A DNA stretch of 64,000 nucleotides from Microcoleus sp. FACHB-68 (lineage in GTDB: Bacteria; Cyanobacteriota; Cyanobacteriia; Cyanobacteriales; Oscillatoriaceae): positions 186,001 to 250,000 of the forward strand of contig NZ_JACJOT010000003.1 of NCBI RefSeq assembly GCF_014695715.1, in the 5' to 3' direction. Both the position numbers and the translations under genes were made by a program. Of this stretch, positions 9,362 to 17,937 are shown piece by piece (positions within the stretch are counted from its first letter, which is position 1; every line of letters starts with the position of its first letter). The notes beneath the pieces are model-generated. The model was not told the DNA's origin. It made no database searches and saw only the letters and a program-made list of their open reading frames with translations.

Positions 9362-10189
9362 GTGTTTATTGATACATTCGTTGCGGTTGCATCGGGTCTG
9401 ATTGTCTTCCTGTTGGGATCTTCGATTGGCAGCTTCTTAAATGTCGTCGTTTACCGGCTGCCGGCAGGCTTATCACTGCTTTGGCCACCTTCTCGCTGTC
9501 CCCACTGCCTGAACCGGCTCAAAGCCTCGGAAAACGTGCCGGTTTTCGGTTGGTTGCGGCTGCGAGGGCGCTGTAGCCATTGCCGCAGCCCAATTTCCCC
9601 GCGCTATCCGATCGTAGAAGCCGCCACCGGCATCTTATTTTTACTCGTTTTCTGGACATTTGACGCCTCTTGGCAAACCGTGGGTTACTGGGCTTTTTTT
9701 AGCTGGTTGCTAGCGCTGTCACTCATCGATCTCGACACAATGACGCTACCCAACCCCCTCACCCAGTCGGGAGTCGTTGCCGGCTTAGCCTTTCAAGCAA
9801 TTGCCGGTTTTCTGCCGGCGAACTCCCCAACGGATACGATCAAACAACTCATGGCGGGCATCATCGGCGCAGTCGTGGGAGTCTGGCTCTTAGACATTAT
9901 CCGCTTAGTCGGTTCCCGAATTTTCAACAAAGAAGCAATGGGTGCCGGTGATGCTAAACTAGCCGCCATGATGGGCGCTTGGTTGGGCTGGAAGTATTTG
10001 CTCATCGCCGGCTTCCTCGCCTGTACCGTCGGTGCCTTTGCCGGTGGCGGCGCAATTGCTCTAGGTTGGCTAGAACGGAATAAACCCATGCCATTTGGCC
10101 CATTCCTCGCCATTGGTGCCGGTGTCACAGCACTTTGGGGCGAAGCGATTTTGAGTACCTACCTGCGGCTGTTTTTCCCAATTACCTAA
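9362..10189 (+). CDS. pilD: Prepilin peptidase / N-methyltransferase
   Basis: 275 residues, start GTG 9362. An aspartic membrane protease that cuts type IV prepilin leader peptides and methylates the new N-terminus. It has the N-terminal methylase domain with a four-cysteine zinc site (CPHC at about 47-50 and CSHC about 25 residues later), the IGSFLNVVVYRLP signature, six or more membrane segments, and both catalytic aspartate motifs (LIDLDTM and GAGDAKL, the GxGD motif). Full family length. The pilin genes it would serve are not in this window. Confidence 0.95.
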   Translation: MFIDTFVAVASGLIVFLLGSSIGSFLNVVVYRLPAGLSLLWPPSRCPHCLNRLKASENVPVFGWLRLRGRCSHCRSPISPRYPIVEAATGILFLLVFWTFDASWQTVGYWAFFSWLLALSLIDLDTMTLPNPLTQSGVVAGLAFQAIAGFLPANSPTDTIKQLMAGIIGAVVGVWLLDIIRLVGSRIFNKEAMGAGDAKLAAMMGAWLGWKYLLIAGFLACTVGAFAGGGAIALGWLERNKPMPFGPFLAIGAGVTALWGEAILSTYLRLFFPIT

Positions 10190-10256
10190 GTTTCAAAACG
10201 CAATCTTTTATCCAACTTGCCCGCATTTCCCCAGTTCCTCTTTTCAGGATGCCGTT

Positions 10257-10466
10257 GTGTCTTGGATTACCCTAAAAACCACACTTCACCGATGGGAAGC
10301 TGAATTAATGCAGCAAGTCCTCGCCGCGCATCAAATTCCCAGCCGCATTATTGATTTGGGGGCGGTATCTTATCTAGGAATGGGAAGTCCTGCCGCCTTG
10401 CAAGTTCGCTCACAAGATCAATGGACAGCGCTACTCCTGCTGAGTCCAATTGAGACAGAAGAGTAA
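10257..10466 (+). CDS. DUF2007 domain small protein
   Basis: 69 residues, start GTG 10257. The peptide MSWITLKTTLHRWEAELMQQ, then LAAHQIPSRIIDLG and LQVRSQDQWTALLLL, follows the DUF2007 pattern (a compact alpha-beta domain of about 70 residues, sometimes called a putative signal-transducing protein). It lies 67 bases after pilD on the same strand. Biological role unknown. Confidence 0.65.
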   Translation: MSWITLKTTLHRWEAELMQQVLAAHQIPSRIIDLGAVSYLGMGSPAALQVRSQDQWTALLLLSPIETEE

Positions 10467-10850
10467 TATCCTTGCCGGCGCTTTCTGTGCGGGTGGAGTG
10501 CCGGTTGAGTTAGCTAAACGTTGTGTATTGTCGCTTCCTTCGGGGCGTCACACTGCCCTATCTCTAGCGGCATAGCACAAGACAGTAGCGCCCAAAACCC
10601 CCATAAGCCGTTAAAAACAATCCTTTTAACCAGATGCCCCTAACAGCTATAGGATAGAAAGTCTAAAGGCTGAATGGATAGTGGCAGTGCGAATCCCATT
10701 TTCTCTTTGGTCAGTAAAAGATCCGACCTGATCGCCTTAAAAAGGGAAAAGCCTTATTTCAGCTTTTTTAAGGGGAACGATAGGTGGAACGAGCGATCAC
10801 GCATAAAAACCAAAAAGGTATAAGGATTTAGTGAGGAATTAGGCGTTTTC
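10467..10850. other. Leader/intergenic region upstream of accD
   Basis: 384 bases with no open frame of note. It contains a weak stem AAAAGC ... GCTTTT (near 10747-10767). The length is generous for a simple promoter, and a small RNA or leader element is possible, but I could not fold any known RNA family from it. Confidence 0.4.
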
Positions 10851-11792
10851 ATGTCTCTATTTGATTGGTTTGCAAATCGACGAAAAGCCGGCCCTATTAG
10901 TAACGACCGGCACGAACGTGAAATAGCCGACGGGCTGTGGAACAAATGTGAAGCGTGTGGCGTACTTACCTACACCAAAGACTTACGGGCCAACCAAAAA
11001 GTCTGTTTAGAGTGTGGCCATCACACACGAGTATTTAGTGATGAACGCATCCGGCAGCTCATTGATGCCAACAGTTGGATGCCTTTAGACGAGGGACTTT
11101 CCCCGACTGATCCCCTGAAGTTTTTCGACCGCAAATCCTACGCGGATCGTTTGCGAGAGTACCAAGAAAAAACCCGCCTGAAAGATGGCGTGCAAACCGG
11201 CATCGGTCAACTCGATGGCCTTCCAGTCGCACTGGGCGTCATGGACTTTCGGTTTATGGGCGGCAGTATGGGTTCAGTAGTGGGGGAAAAACTCACCCGT
11301 TTAATAGAATGCGCCACGCGAGAACGCTTGCCGGTGGTGATTGTCTGCTCCTCCGGTGGTGCCAGAATGCAGGAGGGGATGTTAAGCCTGATGCAAATGG
11401 CCAAAATCTCCGGCGCTTTAGAGCAACACCGGCAAGCGCGACTGCTTTACATCCCGGTTTTAACTGACCCCACCACCGGCGGCGTCACCGCAAGCTTTGC
11501 CATGTTGGGAGACATGATCCTAGCAGAACCCAAAGCCACCATCGGATTTGCCGGTCGCCGAGTGATCGAGCAAACCCTGCGTGAAAAGCTGCCCGAAAAT
11601 TTTCAAAGTGCCGAGGATCTCTTGCAGCACGGTTTTGTTGACGCAATTGTGCCCCGCACCCAGTTGAAAAACACCCTCGCCCAGCTACTTCGCCTGCATT
11701 CAACTCCCCTGCCACCCGCATCCCACCTCGTACCACTTCCACACACCCATCTGCTTGAGTATGACGGTGCCCGAAGAGTCAGAAGTGAATAG
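10851..11792 (+). CDS. accD: Acetyl-CoA carboxylase carboxyltransferase subunit beta
   Basis: 313 residues. It transfers CO2 from carboxybiotin to acetyl-CoA with AccA, the first step of fatty-acid synthesis. The N-terminal four-cysteine zinc ribbon is present (C33, C36, C52, C55: CEACG and CLECG). The crotonase-like core shows [15 protein letters not shown], then [16 protein letters not shown] and [10 protein letters not shown]. Length is normal. The N-terminus [12 protein letters not shown] is typical of cyanobacterial and plastid AccD. The last 25 residues are a Pro/His-rich tail. A run of degenerate heptamers follows the stop. Confidence 0.97.
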   Translation: MSLFDWFANRRKAGPISNDRHEREIADGLWNKCEACGVLTYTKDLRANQKVCLECGHHTRVFSDERIRQLIDANSWMPLDEGLSPTDPLKFFDRKSYADRLREYQEKTRLKDGVQTGIGQLDGLPVALGVMDFRFMGGSMGSVVGEKLTRLIECATRERLPVVIVCSSGGARMQEGMLSLMQMAKISGALEQHRQARLLYIPVLTDPTTGGVTASFAMLGDMILAEPKATIGFAGRRVIEQTLREKLPENFQSAEDLLQHGFVDAIVPRTQLKNTLAQLLRLHSTPLPPASHLVPLPHTHLLEYDGARRVRSE

Positions 11793-11799
11793 GATCTAG

Positions 11800-11976
11800 G
11801 AACTAGGGGCATGGGACTAGGGACTAGGGGCTAAAAGAGTGGGGACAAAATGCCCAATGCCCGATGCCCAATGCCCCATGCCCAATGCCCAATGCCCAAT
11901 GCCCCATGCCCAATGCCCAATCCCCCATGCCCCATGCCCAATCCCCCATGCCCAATCCCCCATGCCCCATTCCCCA
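11800..11976. repeat. Degenerate heptamer repeats (GGACTAG type, then CCCAATG type)
   Basis: First (11800-11832) comes a purine-rich run of GGGACTA/GGGGCTA words. Then 11850-11976 is a long array of CCCAATG / CCCCATG heptamers with drift. Such short tandem heptamers between genes are common in filamentous cyanobacteria. There are no unique spacers, so it is not a CRISPR array. Confidence 0.85.
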
Positions 11977-12088
11977 CCCTCTCGTAACTTCTGATACAGG
12001 TTGTTTTAAGAAAGGTGCCGCTCGGTGGCATGATATTGATATTAACGTGGCTCAATCTTACTTAACCTTTTAGCCAACCATCATTGTT

Positions 12089-12286
12089 ATGGGGTTTGCA
12101 GACCTGTCAATTGCAGAAATTGCAGAGGATTACAACCTACCTGTCGAGGACGTTTGTAGTCTGTGCGACCAGTTGGGTATTGCTTATAAAAACCCTCAGA
12201 CCCGTCTTGCTTTGGAGGATGCCAAGGCAATTATGGCTAACATCATGGCTCAACGCCAAGATGCCGGTTCTGATGGGGAAGCCTGA
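12089..12286 (+). CDS. Small protein with IF-2 N-terminal-like domain
   Basis: 65 residues, ATG 12089. The core LSIAEIAEDYNLPVEDVCSL, followed by a short helix with CDQLGIAYKNPQTRL, resembles the small helical N-domain of translation initiation factor IF-2 (IF2_N type: 'ELAKELNVSSKELIDLLNELG'). It stands alone, directly upstream of psbV with about 200 bases between. Too small to be a translation factor; a helix-turn-helix-like binding role is possible. Function unknown. Confidence 0.6.
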   Translation: MGFADLSIAEIAEDYNLPVEDVCSLCDQLGIAYKNPQTRLALEDAKAIMANIMAQRQDAGSDGEA

Positions 12287-12484
12287 GCGATGCCTTGCTG
12301 GGACGTTCTACCGCTGAGTTTCTCCGGTAAAATCCTTGTCCCTGCTGCAACGATGGGCCGGCTTTCAAAACTGTTCTGGAGACGTGAGCAGATGCAAGGC
12401 GTTTCCATAACAGCGGTTGAGCGAATTTTGAATCATAGCTGTGTTGAGCATCCAAAACTCTCGCCGAATTTTTTGAGGAAAACC

Positions 12485-12976
12485 ATGCTGAAAAGGTACA
12501 TCTGGCTTGTTGTGGCCACTGTATTCTTCACGTTTCAAATATTTGTTAGTGAAGCCGGTGCTGTCGAATTGGACAAAGCAACTCGCACCATCCCCCTGAA
12601 CGACAACGGTGAAACGGTTGTGCTGAGCGTCAAACAAGTAGAGAAGGGCAAACGCCTGTTTAACGATACTTGCGCTCAATGTCACATAGGAGGCGCTACG
12701 AAGACAGATCCCAACGTGGGACTGGGGCCAAATGCCCTAGCCGGCGCTACACCGCCGCGCGATAACATTGAAGCGCTGGTAGACTACATCAAAAAGCCCA
12801 CCACCTACGATGGGTTTCAGGACATTTCTGAATACCACCCCAGCATCGAAAGCGCTGACATCTTCCCAGAGATGAGAAATCTCACAGACAATGACTTGTT
12901 TGAAATCGCGGGTCATATTCTCATACAGCCGAAGATTGTGGGCGAACAATGGGGCGGCGGTAAAGCTATCCGCTGA
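12485..12976 (+). CDS. psbV: Photosystem II cytochrome c-550
   Basis: 163-residue precursor. ATG 12485 is preceded by GAGGA and gives the usual length; the frame is open further upstream but that part is not PsbV. Signal peptide to about residue 26 (cleaved after SEAGA), mature start VELDKATRTIPL. Heme c motif CAQCH (63-67). His118, which is mature His92, lies in DISEYHPSIESAD and is the known sixth heme ligand. PsbV is an extrinsic lumenal subunit that stabilises the oxygen-evolving cluster. It is followed by psbV2 and petJ, a gene order known from other cyanobacteria. Confidence 0.97.
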   Translation: MLKRYIWLVVATVFFTFQIFVSEAGAVELDKATRTIPLNDNGETVVLSVKQVEKGKRLFNDTCAQCHIGGATKTDPNVGLGPNALAGATPPRDNIEALVDYIKKPTTYDGFQDISEYHPSIESADIFPEMRNLTDNDLFEIAGHILIQPKIVGEQWGGGKAIR

Positions 12977-13121
12977 CACTTGATCTGTCAGCAATTGACG
13001 ACTGGGGAAAGTGTGAAGTGTGAAGTGGGAAACGTGTTTTCCCTTCTCCCTTATCCCTTTTCCCTTAATCATGCCCCTCATCCTGGCTCTGCTCATCCAA
13101 CATGAAAAGAGGTTCACCCCC

Positions 13122-13625
13122 ATGCTGCGCCGATGGTTTTCAGTTCGCACGCTGTTAACGGTTTTAGCTGCGAGTCTTATATTGATGGTGAGCTGCTTGC
13201 CGGCTCAGGCTGCCGGTGTCGATGCCTACGTGAGCCGGTATCTAAAAGCAACTGAGCCGGTGCCGCTAGAGGTGGATGATCAGGGCAACACGCGTCTGTT
13301 CTCTCCAGAAGATTTGTCTGCCGGCAAACGTCTGTTTACGCAAAGTTGCTTAAACTGCCATGTCGGGGGAGTCACTCTGCCCGATCCCACAGTGTCTCTA
13401 TCCTTGAGCGATCTTAAAGGAGCGACGCCACCGCGCGACCACATCAACGCCTTGGTTGCCTATTTTCGCCAGCCCATGACTTATGATGGCAGCGAACCAA
13501 CCTTTTGGTGTCGCGAGGTGCCCGAAAGTTGGATGTCTCAGGAACAGGTGGAAAATTTAGCAGCTTTTGTTCTCAGGGCTGCCCAAAAAGCTCCGGGATG
13601 GGGGACGGAAACGTTTGGCCTCTAA
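13122..13625 (+). CDS. psbV2: PsbV2, low-abundance cytochrome c-550-like protein
   Basis: 167-residue precursor from ATG 13122, preceded by AAGAGG. The signal peptide ends near PAQAAG (residues 28-32). Heme motif CLNCH (76-80). The shared PsbV segments GATPPRD and PMTYDG are present. At the place of the PsbV distal histidine there is a cysteine, C130 in TFWCREVPE, 50 residues after the heme histidine. The crystal structure of Thermosynechococcus PsbV2 shows His/Cys heme ligation with the same 50-residue spacing, so this protein probably has it too. Physiological role is unclear in the family. Confidence 0.92.
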   Translation: MLRRWFSVRTLLTVLAASLILMVSCLPAQAAGVDAYVSRYLKATEPVPLEVDDQGNTRLFSPEDLSAGKRLFTQSCLNCHVGGVTLPDPTVSLSLSDLKGATPPRDHINALVAYFRQPMTYDGSEPTFWCREVPESWMSQEQVENLAAFVLRAAQKAPGWGTETFGL

Positions 13626-13799
13626 TCGGCAGAACACAAAACCGTCTCTTAAGAAGAGAAAATGAGGCCGGCACTCAATAGCACTGTGCTTGTTCTGATC
13701 CCCCGCGATTGCCCTTAGGCGAATTAAGAGCGCATTCGGTGTCAACAAGCAAGATAAAATGAAGCTTGTGCGAAATTTGTTGAATAGAGGAGAACTCCG

Positions 13800-14132
13800 T
13801 TGAAAAGATTATTATCTGTTGTCGTGTTAGCCCTCGCAACGCTAACCTTTTTCCTAGGCCGTCCCGCCCTTGCCGGTGACGCCGCCAGCGGTGCCAAAGT
13901 ATTTAGCGCCAACTGTGCCGCTTGCCACATGGGCGGCGGTAACGTGGTTATGGCCAACAAAACCCTGAAGAAGGAAGCTCTGGAGAAGTACAACATGAAC
14001 TCTCTAGAAGCAATCACCACTCAGGTGAAGAATGGTAAAAATGCCATGCCGGCCTTTGGCGGACGTCTGAATGAGAAGCAAATTGAAGATGTCGCCACTT
14101 ACGTTTTAGAACAAACAGAAAAAGGCTGGTAA
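13800..14132 (+). CDS. petJ: Cytochrome c6
   Basis: 110-residue precursor. The start is TTG 13800, fixed by AGAGGAG a few bases upstream; there is no alternative in-frame ATG that keeps the signal peptide. Signal peptide cut after PALA (25), mature protein about 85 residues starting [10 protein letters not shown]. Heme motif CAACH (39-43); the distal ligand is Met83 in KNAMPAFGG. It carries electrons from cytochrome b6f to photosystem I in the lumen, in place of plastocyanin. The weak TTG start could keep expression low, but that is inference. Third gene of the psbV-psbV2-petJ cluster. Confidence 0.95.
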   Translation: MKRLLSVVVLALATLTFFLGRPALAGDAASGAKVFSANCAACHMGGGNVVMANKTLKKEALEKYNMNSLEAITTQVKNGKNAMPAFGGRLNEKQIEDVATYVLEQTEKGW

Positions 14133-15014
14133 GTCGCGCTCGCTTTCGCTGTTACCAGTGACGCTGAGGGTGAAAGGTTAAAGGGGAAGAGTTAGTGTTT
14201 TCTGGCTTTTGTCTTTTGACTTTTCACTCTCTTTGTTTTGCCGGCTCAATGATATTTTAATTTAATTATCTTGACAAAATATTTAATTAATGATATTTTA
14301 TCAGTTTGAATAAATTTCAAGCCCAGATAATCCCTCAACTAACTTTGTCAGCAACCCATACCTCGCTATTTTAAATTCCTTTATAACCTATCTTTGTTGA
14401 ATTCATTTCTAGAAGACTCGTCTTTAGAAAATTTTTAATCATATTCCTTTTTACCAAACCAAGAAGCTGTAGGTTTTACGACTACAAACGCTTCCGAATT
14501 ATCTTAGCCGCAAATAAATTAAGAGACGGTGCCGGCAAATACAGAAACAGCTCCTAATTTTTTTTTACAACAATTGCTCAAGAAGAGTAAAAAATAGAAC
14601 AATAGCTTGTTTCTGAAAAAGCCAACAACACTTTAGATCCTTAATCAGTAGCACAGCAGCTAGATTTGTCCCAAGAAAACGCCCTCTTCGGTCAAGTCAC
14701 TAACGTTTCTCCATTGCGAGATGTAGAACCGGCAGGCTGAACCTCTGAACCACTGAGTAGCCTGGTGTTGGTGACACCGGCAGCGCCAGCAGAATCTTTT
14801 TTTCCAAAATTACGTCATCATTTAAAGATCGCTCCTGCCGGAAATCTCAGCATTGGACTATTCTCAAGAGTACCGCTCCCCCGTTGCTCTAAGGCTTTTA
14901 ACGATGCCGGCTCAGTGCTGTAAATGCTATTAAAGTGAGAGAAAGGGGCATCTCCAGATTTTTCGAGTGGTTTGATGTAGCGATTAATGTCCCGAATCTT
15001 GGAGGTTTTTTATT
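14133..15014. other. Long AT-rich intergenic region
   Basis: About 880 bases without an intact gene. The first part is AT-rich (for example around 14250-14420). The middle carries a probable porin remnant (14654-14740). The end should hold the promoter of the COP23 gene, whose ribosome site GGAGG is near 15001-15005. Confidence 0.6.
14654..14740 (+). pseudogene. Probable remnant of a cyanobacterial SLH/OprB porin
   Basis: A 28-codon open stretch ends in TGA and reads LDLSQENALFGQVTNVSPLR followed by DVEPAG. This looks like the N-terminal S-layer-homology entry of cyanobacterial iron-uptake/OprB porins, which usually read '...[18 protein letters not shown]...'. The stop replaces the expected continuation, and no porin barrel follows. 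The match is short, so this is a guess from pattern only. Confidence 0.35.
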
Positions 15015-15818
15015 ATGTCCCCACAGCTTAGATCCCGTAATGGTTTTTCGGTCTCGGCTATTAGAAATATCAGTTTATCGTTGAGCGCAGGGATGTTGCT
15101 GGTTGCCGGTGGTGCCGGCGCTGCGTTTAGCGCAACTGCACCCGTATTTATCGCCCAGTCTACACGCTCCAATGTGCGAATTCCGGAAGAACCACAAGCC
15201 GGCGATCCTTCAAATCCGGAAGCTGGTAGCCAAACGGCTGACGGCGCTCGGTTTACCTGTGAGTTAGTTAATGGGGAATACACAGTGATGTACCACCCAC
15301 AGACTCAAGATGGTGAATCTTACGCTTGGGCAACCCCAACTGCTTTGGGAGGTGGCTGGACACCGGAAGCTCGATGCAACGAAATTAGCCGCCGGTTAGA
15401 GGCTTACCGGCCTGATGGGTTGCAGGAGTTGCGGACTGCGGTTGAAAATAACTACAACACAATTTGTGTAACGACTCAGAATAATTCTGCCTGTCGGATT
15501 GTGCTGACAGTTCCTCCTGGCCAAGATCCCAAGATCACGCGAGATCGCGTATTCCAGAACTTAACAGTTGCCGACGGTGGCGGGCAAACTGATGCGGTGA
15601 ACACCTTCGTAGATGGTGGCGAGGCCGGCGAACTACTAGAACAGGTTTTAGGCGTAGACCCCTCTAAACTAGGAGAACGGAGCAATTCCCAGCTAAGACC
15701 TGACGGAATTAATTTGCGGCCTTTCCTTGATCGTGAGGATGGTGGCACTGGCACCAGATTACGCTCTGGCACGCCCAGCCGGCCCTCTCCCAGCCTGAAC
15801 CCGGACAATTTCCGCTAA
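15015..15818 (+). CDS. COP23-domain exported protein
   Basis: 267 residues, ATG 15015 with GGAGG ten bases upstream. An N-terminal hydrophobic signal (LSLSAGMLLVAGGAGAAF) is followed by a low-complexity linker and a COP23-type domain: RFTCELVNGEYTVMYHP, WTPEARCNEISRRLEAY, NYNTICVTTQNNSACRIVLT. The four cysteines could form two disulfides. COP23 was described as a circadian oscillating membrane protein in cyanobacteria; its function is unknown. The C-terminus is disordered and rich in Gly, Ser and Pro. Convergent with the LCP gene. Confidence 0.75.
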   Translation: MSPQLRSRNGFSVSAIRNISLSLSAGMLLVAGGAGAAFSATAPVFIAQSTRSNVRIPEEPQAGDPSNPEAGSQTADGARFTCELVNGEYTVMYHPQTQDGESYAWATPTALGGGWTPEARCNEISRRLEAYRPDGLQELRTAVENNYNTICVTTQNNSACRIVLTVPPGQDPKITRDRVFQNLTVADGGGQTDAVNTFVDGGEAGELLEQVLGVDPSKLGERSNSQLRPDGINLRPFLDREDGGTGTRLRSGTPSRPSPSLNPDNFR

Positions 15819-15866
15819 ATGGTTTGGCGTCCTTTGTCATTGGCACACTGACAAAGGACGCTTGAC

Positions 15867-17288
15867 TTACCAATTTTGACCGGGTTTGATTTGATCTTGC
15901 TGGGTCAGCCAATCCTGGCCCAGTTGGATCGTGATATCTGAACGCAGACTGCCGGTGCTTTCCACCCGCACTTCTCCAAATCCGAGAGAGTCGCGCAGGG
16001 ATTTTGCACTCTCCATATCTCCAGATTGAGCCACGATGCGCGTCACTTGTAGCGGTTCAGTCCAAGGCTTGGCTATATCCACATTCCGATAGCCGGCCTC
16101 ACGCAGGTTTGTGATTAACGCATCGACTGCGCTATCTTGGCCGGTGCTATCTTGAATTGCCACCCTAATTCGGCTTGGTTCAATGGCTTGGAAGCCGGCA
16201 GAGTCCTGGTTCATATCAAAGTGCTGCGTTACCAGAGCATCGATCCCCTCATAGCTAGGCAACCAGTAACTCGCTTGAAAGTCTTTTGCCTCGCTGAATT
16301 CACCGGGCACCATCAACATCTGGACATTCGCCCGCTGAGTTTGGGAGGCAAAACCCACTAAAGCCACCAACTCCTCAATCGTCAAGTTGGTGTCAATGTA
16401 TTCTTGGATCACGGAGAGAATTTTGGGCAGTCGAACCACCGTGGCTGGGCTTAAAGTCTGTTCCATCAAAGCTCTCATCAGGATCTGCTGCCGCTGAATC
16501 CGACCAATATCTCCCATGTCATCGTAGCGAAAGCGCATAAATTGCAGCGCTTGATTGCCGTTGAGCTTTTGTTTGCCGGCTTTCAGATTAATGTATAAAT
16601 GCTGGCTGTCATCCTGATATTTCATGTCCTTGGGAACGTAGACCGTCACACCCCCCAAAGCATCGACTAATTTTTCGACTGCCTGGACATTCACTCGGAT
16701 ATAGCGGTCAATGCCGATGCCTCCCAAGAGGTCACTGATTGTCTTCGCACTCAGCGCCGGCCCACCATAATAATTCGCTTCGTTAATCTTGGTGAGGCCA
16801 ACTCCCTCAACAAAGGTTCGCGTATCGCGAGGAATTGAAAGTACAGCTAACTTGTGGTTTTCTGGGCTAAACCGCACCAACAGATTGCTATCTGTAAGAC
16901 CGTCCAAGGAGTTCACCAGGGCGTGATACCCCAGCTGATTCTGCTGCTTGTCGTCTTCGAGGTCTGAAGTCAGCACTTTGGTGCCGAGAATGAGAATATT
17001 GACTGAGCGGGTCAGTTGTGGCATCTGCATACTCATTGAAGTTGAGATGCGTTCGCCTTGGCTAAACACTGCCGCATCCTCAGCACTAAGCCGGCTTTGC
17101 ATTAGCGGCGTACTTGAGAGCGACACAGCTAGCAGTGCACCTGCTGTAGCCGACAACATGGCCACACCCGTCAAGCCCAGCCCCAGCCACAGCCAATGTC
17201 CACGGGTTACTTCAATGGATTTGGGCATGGGGCTATTAGAGGCGGCTTCCCCGGTTGAATGCTGATTGGGTATGTTCTGAGCTGGCAC
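15867..17288 (-). CDS. LytR-CpsA-Psr (LCP) family glycopolymer transferase
   Basis: 473 residues. The start is GTG 17288, supported by GAGGAA eight bases upstream. A cytoplasmic Pro/Ser-rich N-terminus is followed by one membrane segment (WLWLGLGLTGVAMLSATAGA). The LCP domain shows NILILGTKV, DSNLLVRFSPENHKLAVLSI, PRDT, KINEANYYGG, FMRFRYDDMGDIGRIQRQQ, with the usual arginines and aspartates that bind polyprenyl pyrophosphate. A LytR_C domain lies at about 360-460. These enzymes attach polyprenyl-linked polymers to the cell wall. It is followed downstream, on the same strand order, by nothing before the convergent COP23 gene. Confidence 0.9.
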   Translation of the reverse strand: MPAQNIPNQHSTGEAASNSPMPKSIEVTRGHWLWLGLGLTGVAMLSATAGALLAVSLSSTPLMQSRLSAEDAAVFSQGERISTSMSMQMPQLTRSVNILILGTKVLTSDLEDDKQQNQLGYHALVNSLDGLTDSNLLVRFSPENHKLAVLSIPRDTRTFVEGVGLTKINEANYYGGPALSAKTISDLLGGIGIDRYIRVNVQAVEKLVDALGGVTVYVPKDMKYQDDSQHLYINLKAGKQKLNGNQALQFMRFRYDDMGDIGRIQRQQILMRALMEQTLSPATVVRLPKILSVIQEYIDTNLTIEELVALVGFASQTQRANVQMLMVPGEFSEAKDFQASYWLPSYEGIDALVTQHFDMNQDSAGFQAIEPSRIRVAIQDSTGQDSAVDALITNLREAGYRNVDIAKPWTEPLQVTRIVAQSGDMESAKSLRDSLGFGEVRVESTGSLRSDITIQLGQDWLTQQDQIKPGQNW

Positions 17289-17304
17289 GCTTATTCCTCA
17301 CACA

Positions 17305-17395
17305 CAAAAATAGGGGCTAGGGGCTAGGGGCTAGCGGTTAGGGGGAGAAGGGGATAGGGGGATAGGGGGAGAGAGGGAGAGGGGCGCTTTGGCAA
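17305..17395. repeat. Purine-rich heptamer repeats (GGGGCTA / GGGGATA)
   Basis: A run of GGGGCTA words turns into GGGGGAGA/GGGATAG words. A related pyrimidine-rich run (CCTAGTTCCTAGCCTCTAGG) lies near 17457-17477, so the two could pair loosely across the gap. Same style as the repeat at 11800. Confidence 0.75.
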
Positions 17396-17479
17396 GTCCG
17401 CACTTTTGTAGACCGACTTTCCACTCTCTTAAAAATGCTCTGTACCCACGCCCTCTTCCTAGTTCCTAGCCTCTAGGTT

Positions 17480-17893
17480 CTAAGGGAGACGATCGCCCAT
17501 CCGGCTGAACCACGGCAACCATACAGGCTGGCGTTTCCACAGACGAATCATTAAGCCAATACTGACCACAAAATAGCTAGAGGTCAGGACGCTACTTATT
17601 ATTAACAGGGGAAGCGTCAAGGTTTCCGAAGATTTGGCTCCTGTTTCTAACAAAATGTAAGTCGAGAGCCACACTAGGGCTAAGGTAACGGCTAATCGAC
17701 TTGCTGCCAGCTGTTCCCGGCTGCCCTGACGCCGGGACAAAGTCCAGAGGGATGGAAAAAAGCCCAGCACTGGAATTAAATACAGATATAGATGTAAATG
17801 TTGTGTGTGGGGATTGTCAAATGGATCGGGGTCTTTTTTCATAAAAATATTCTCAACTTGCGTTTGGCTTTTAGGTTTTTTGTTTTTTGTCAT
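17480..17893 (-). CDS. Small membrane protein of unknown function
   Basis: 137 residues, ATG 17893; a second in-frame ATG (MKKDPDPFDNPHTQHLH) could be the true start. After a His-rich polar N-terminus there are three hydrophobic segments (LYLIPVLGFFPSLW, LAVTLALVWLSTYILL, LLIISSVLTSSYFVVSIGLM). I do not recognise a named family. It lies between the subtilase-like gene (44 bases upstream) and the LCP gene on the same strand, which suggests a cell-envelope role, but this is weak. Confidence 0.65.
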   Translation of the reverse strand: MTKNKKPKSQTQVENIFMKKDPDPFDNPHTQHLHLYLYLIPVLGFFPSLWTLSRRQGSREQLAASRLAVTLALVWLSTYILLETGAKSSETLTLPLLIISSVLTSSYFVVSIGLMIRLWKRQPVWLPWFSRMGDRLP

Positions 17894-17937
17894 TTATTTT
17901 CGGTGGTGAGCAAAGAGTCAATGACGATGAGAAATGA

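Noticed and set aside
10467-10850. Possible small RNA or riboswitch before accD
   Set aside because: No known RNA consensus could be recognised; only a weak stem was found.
11850-11976. CRISPR-like or telomere-like array
   Set aside because: Contiguous degenerate heptamers without spacers; a common intergenic repeat type in cyanobacteria.
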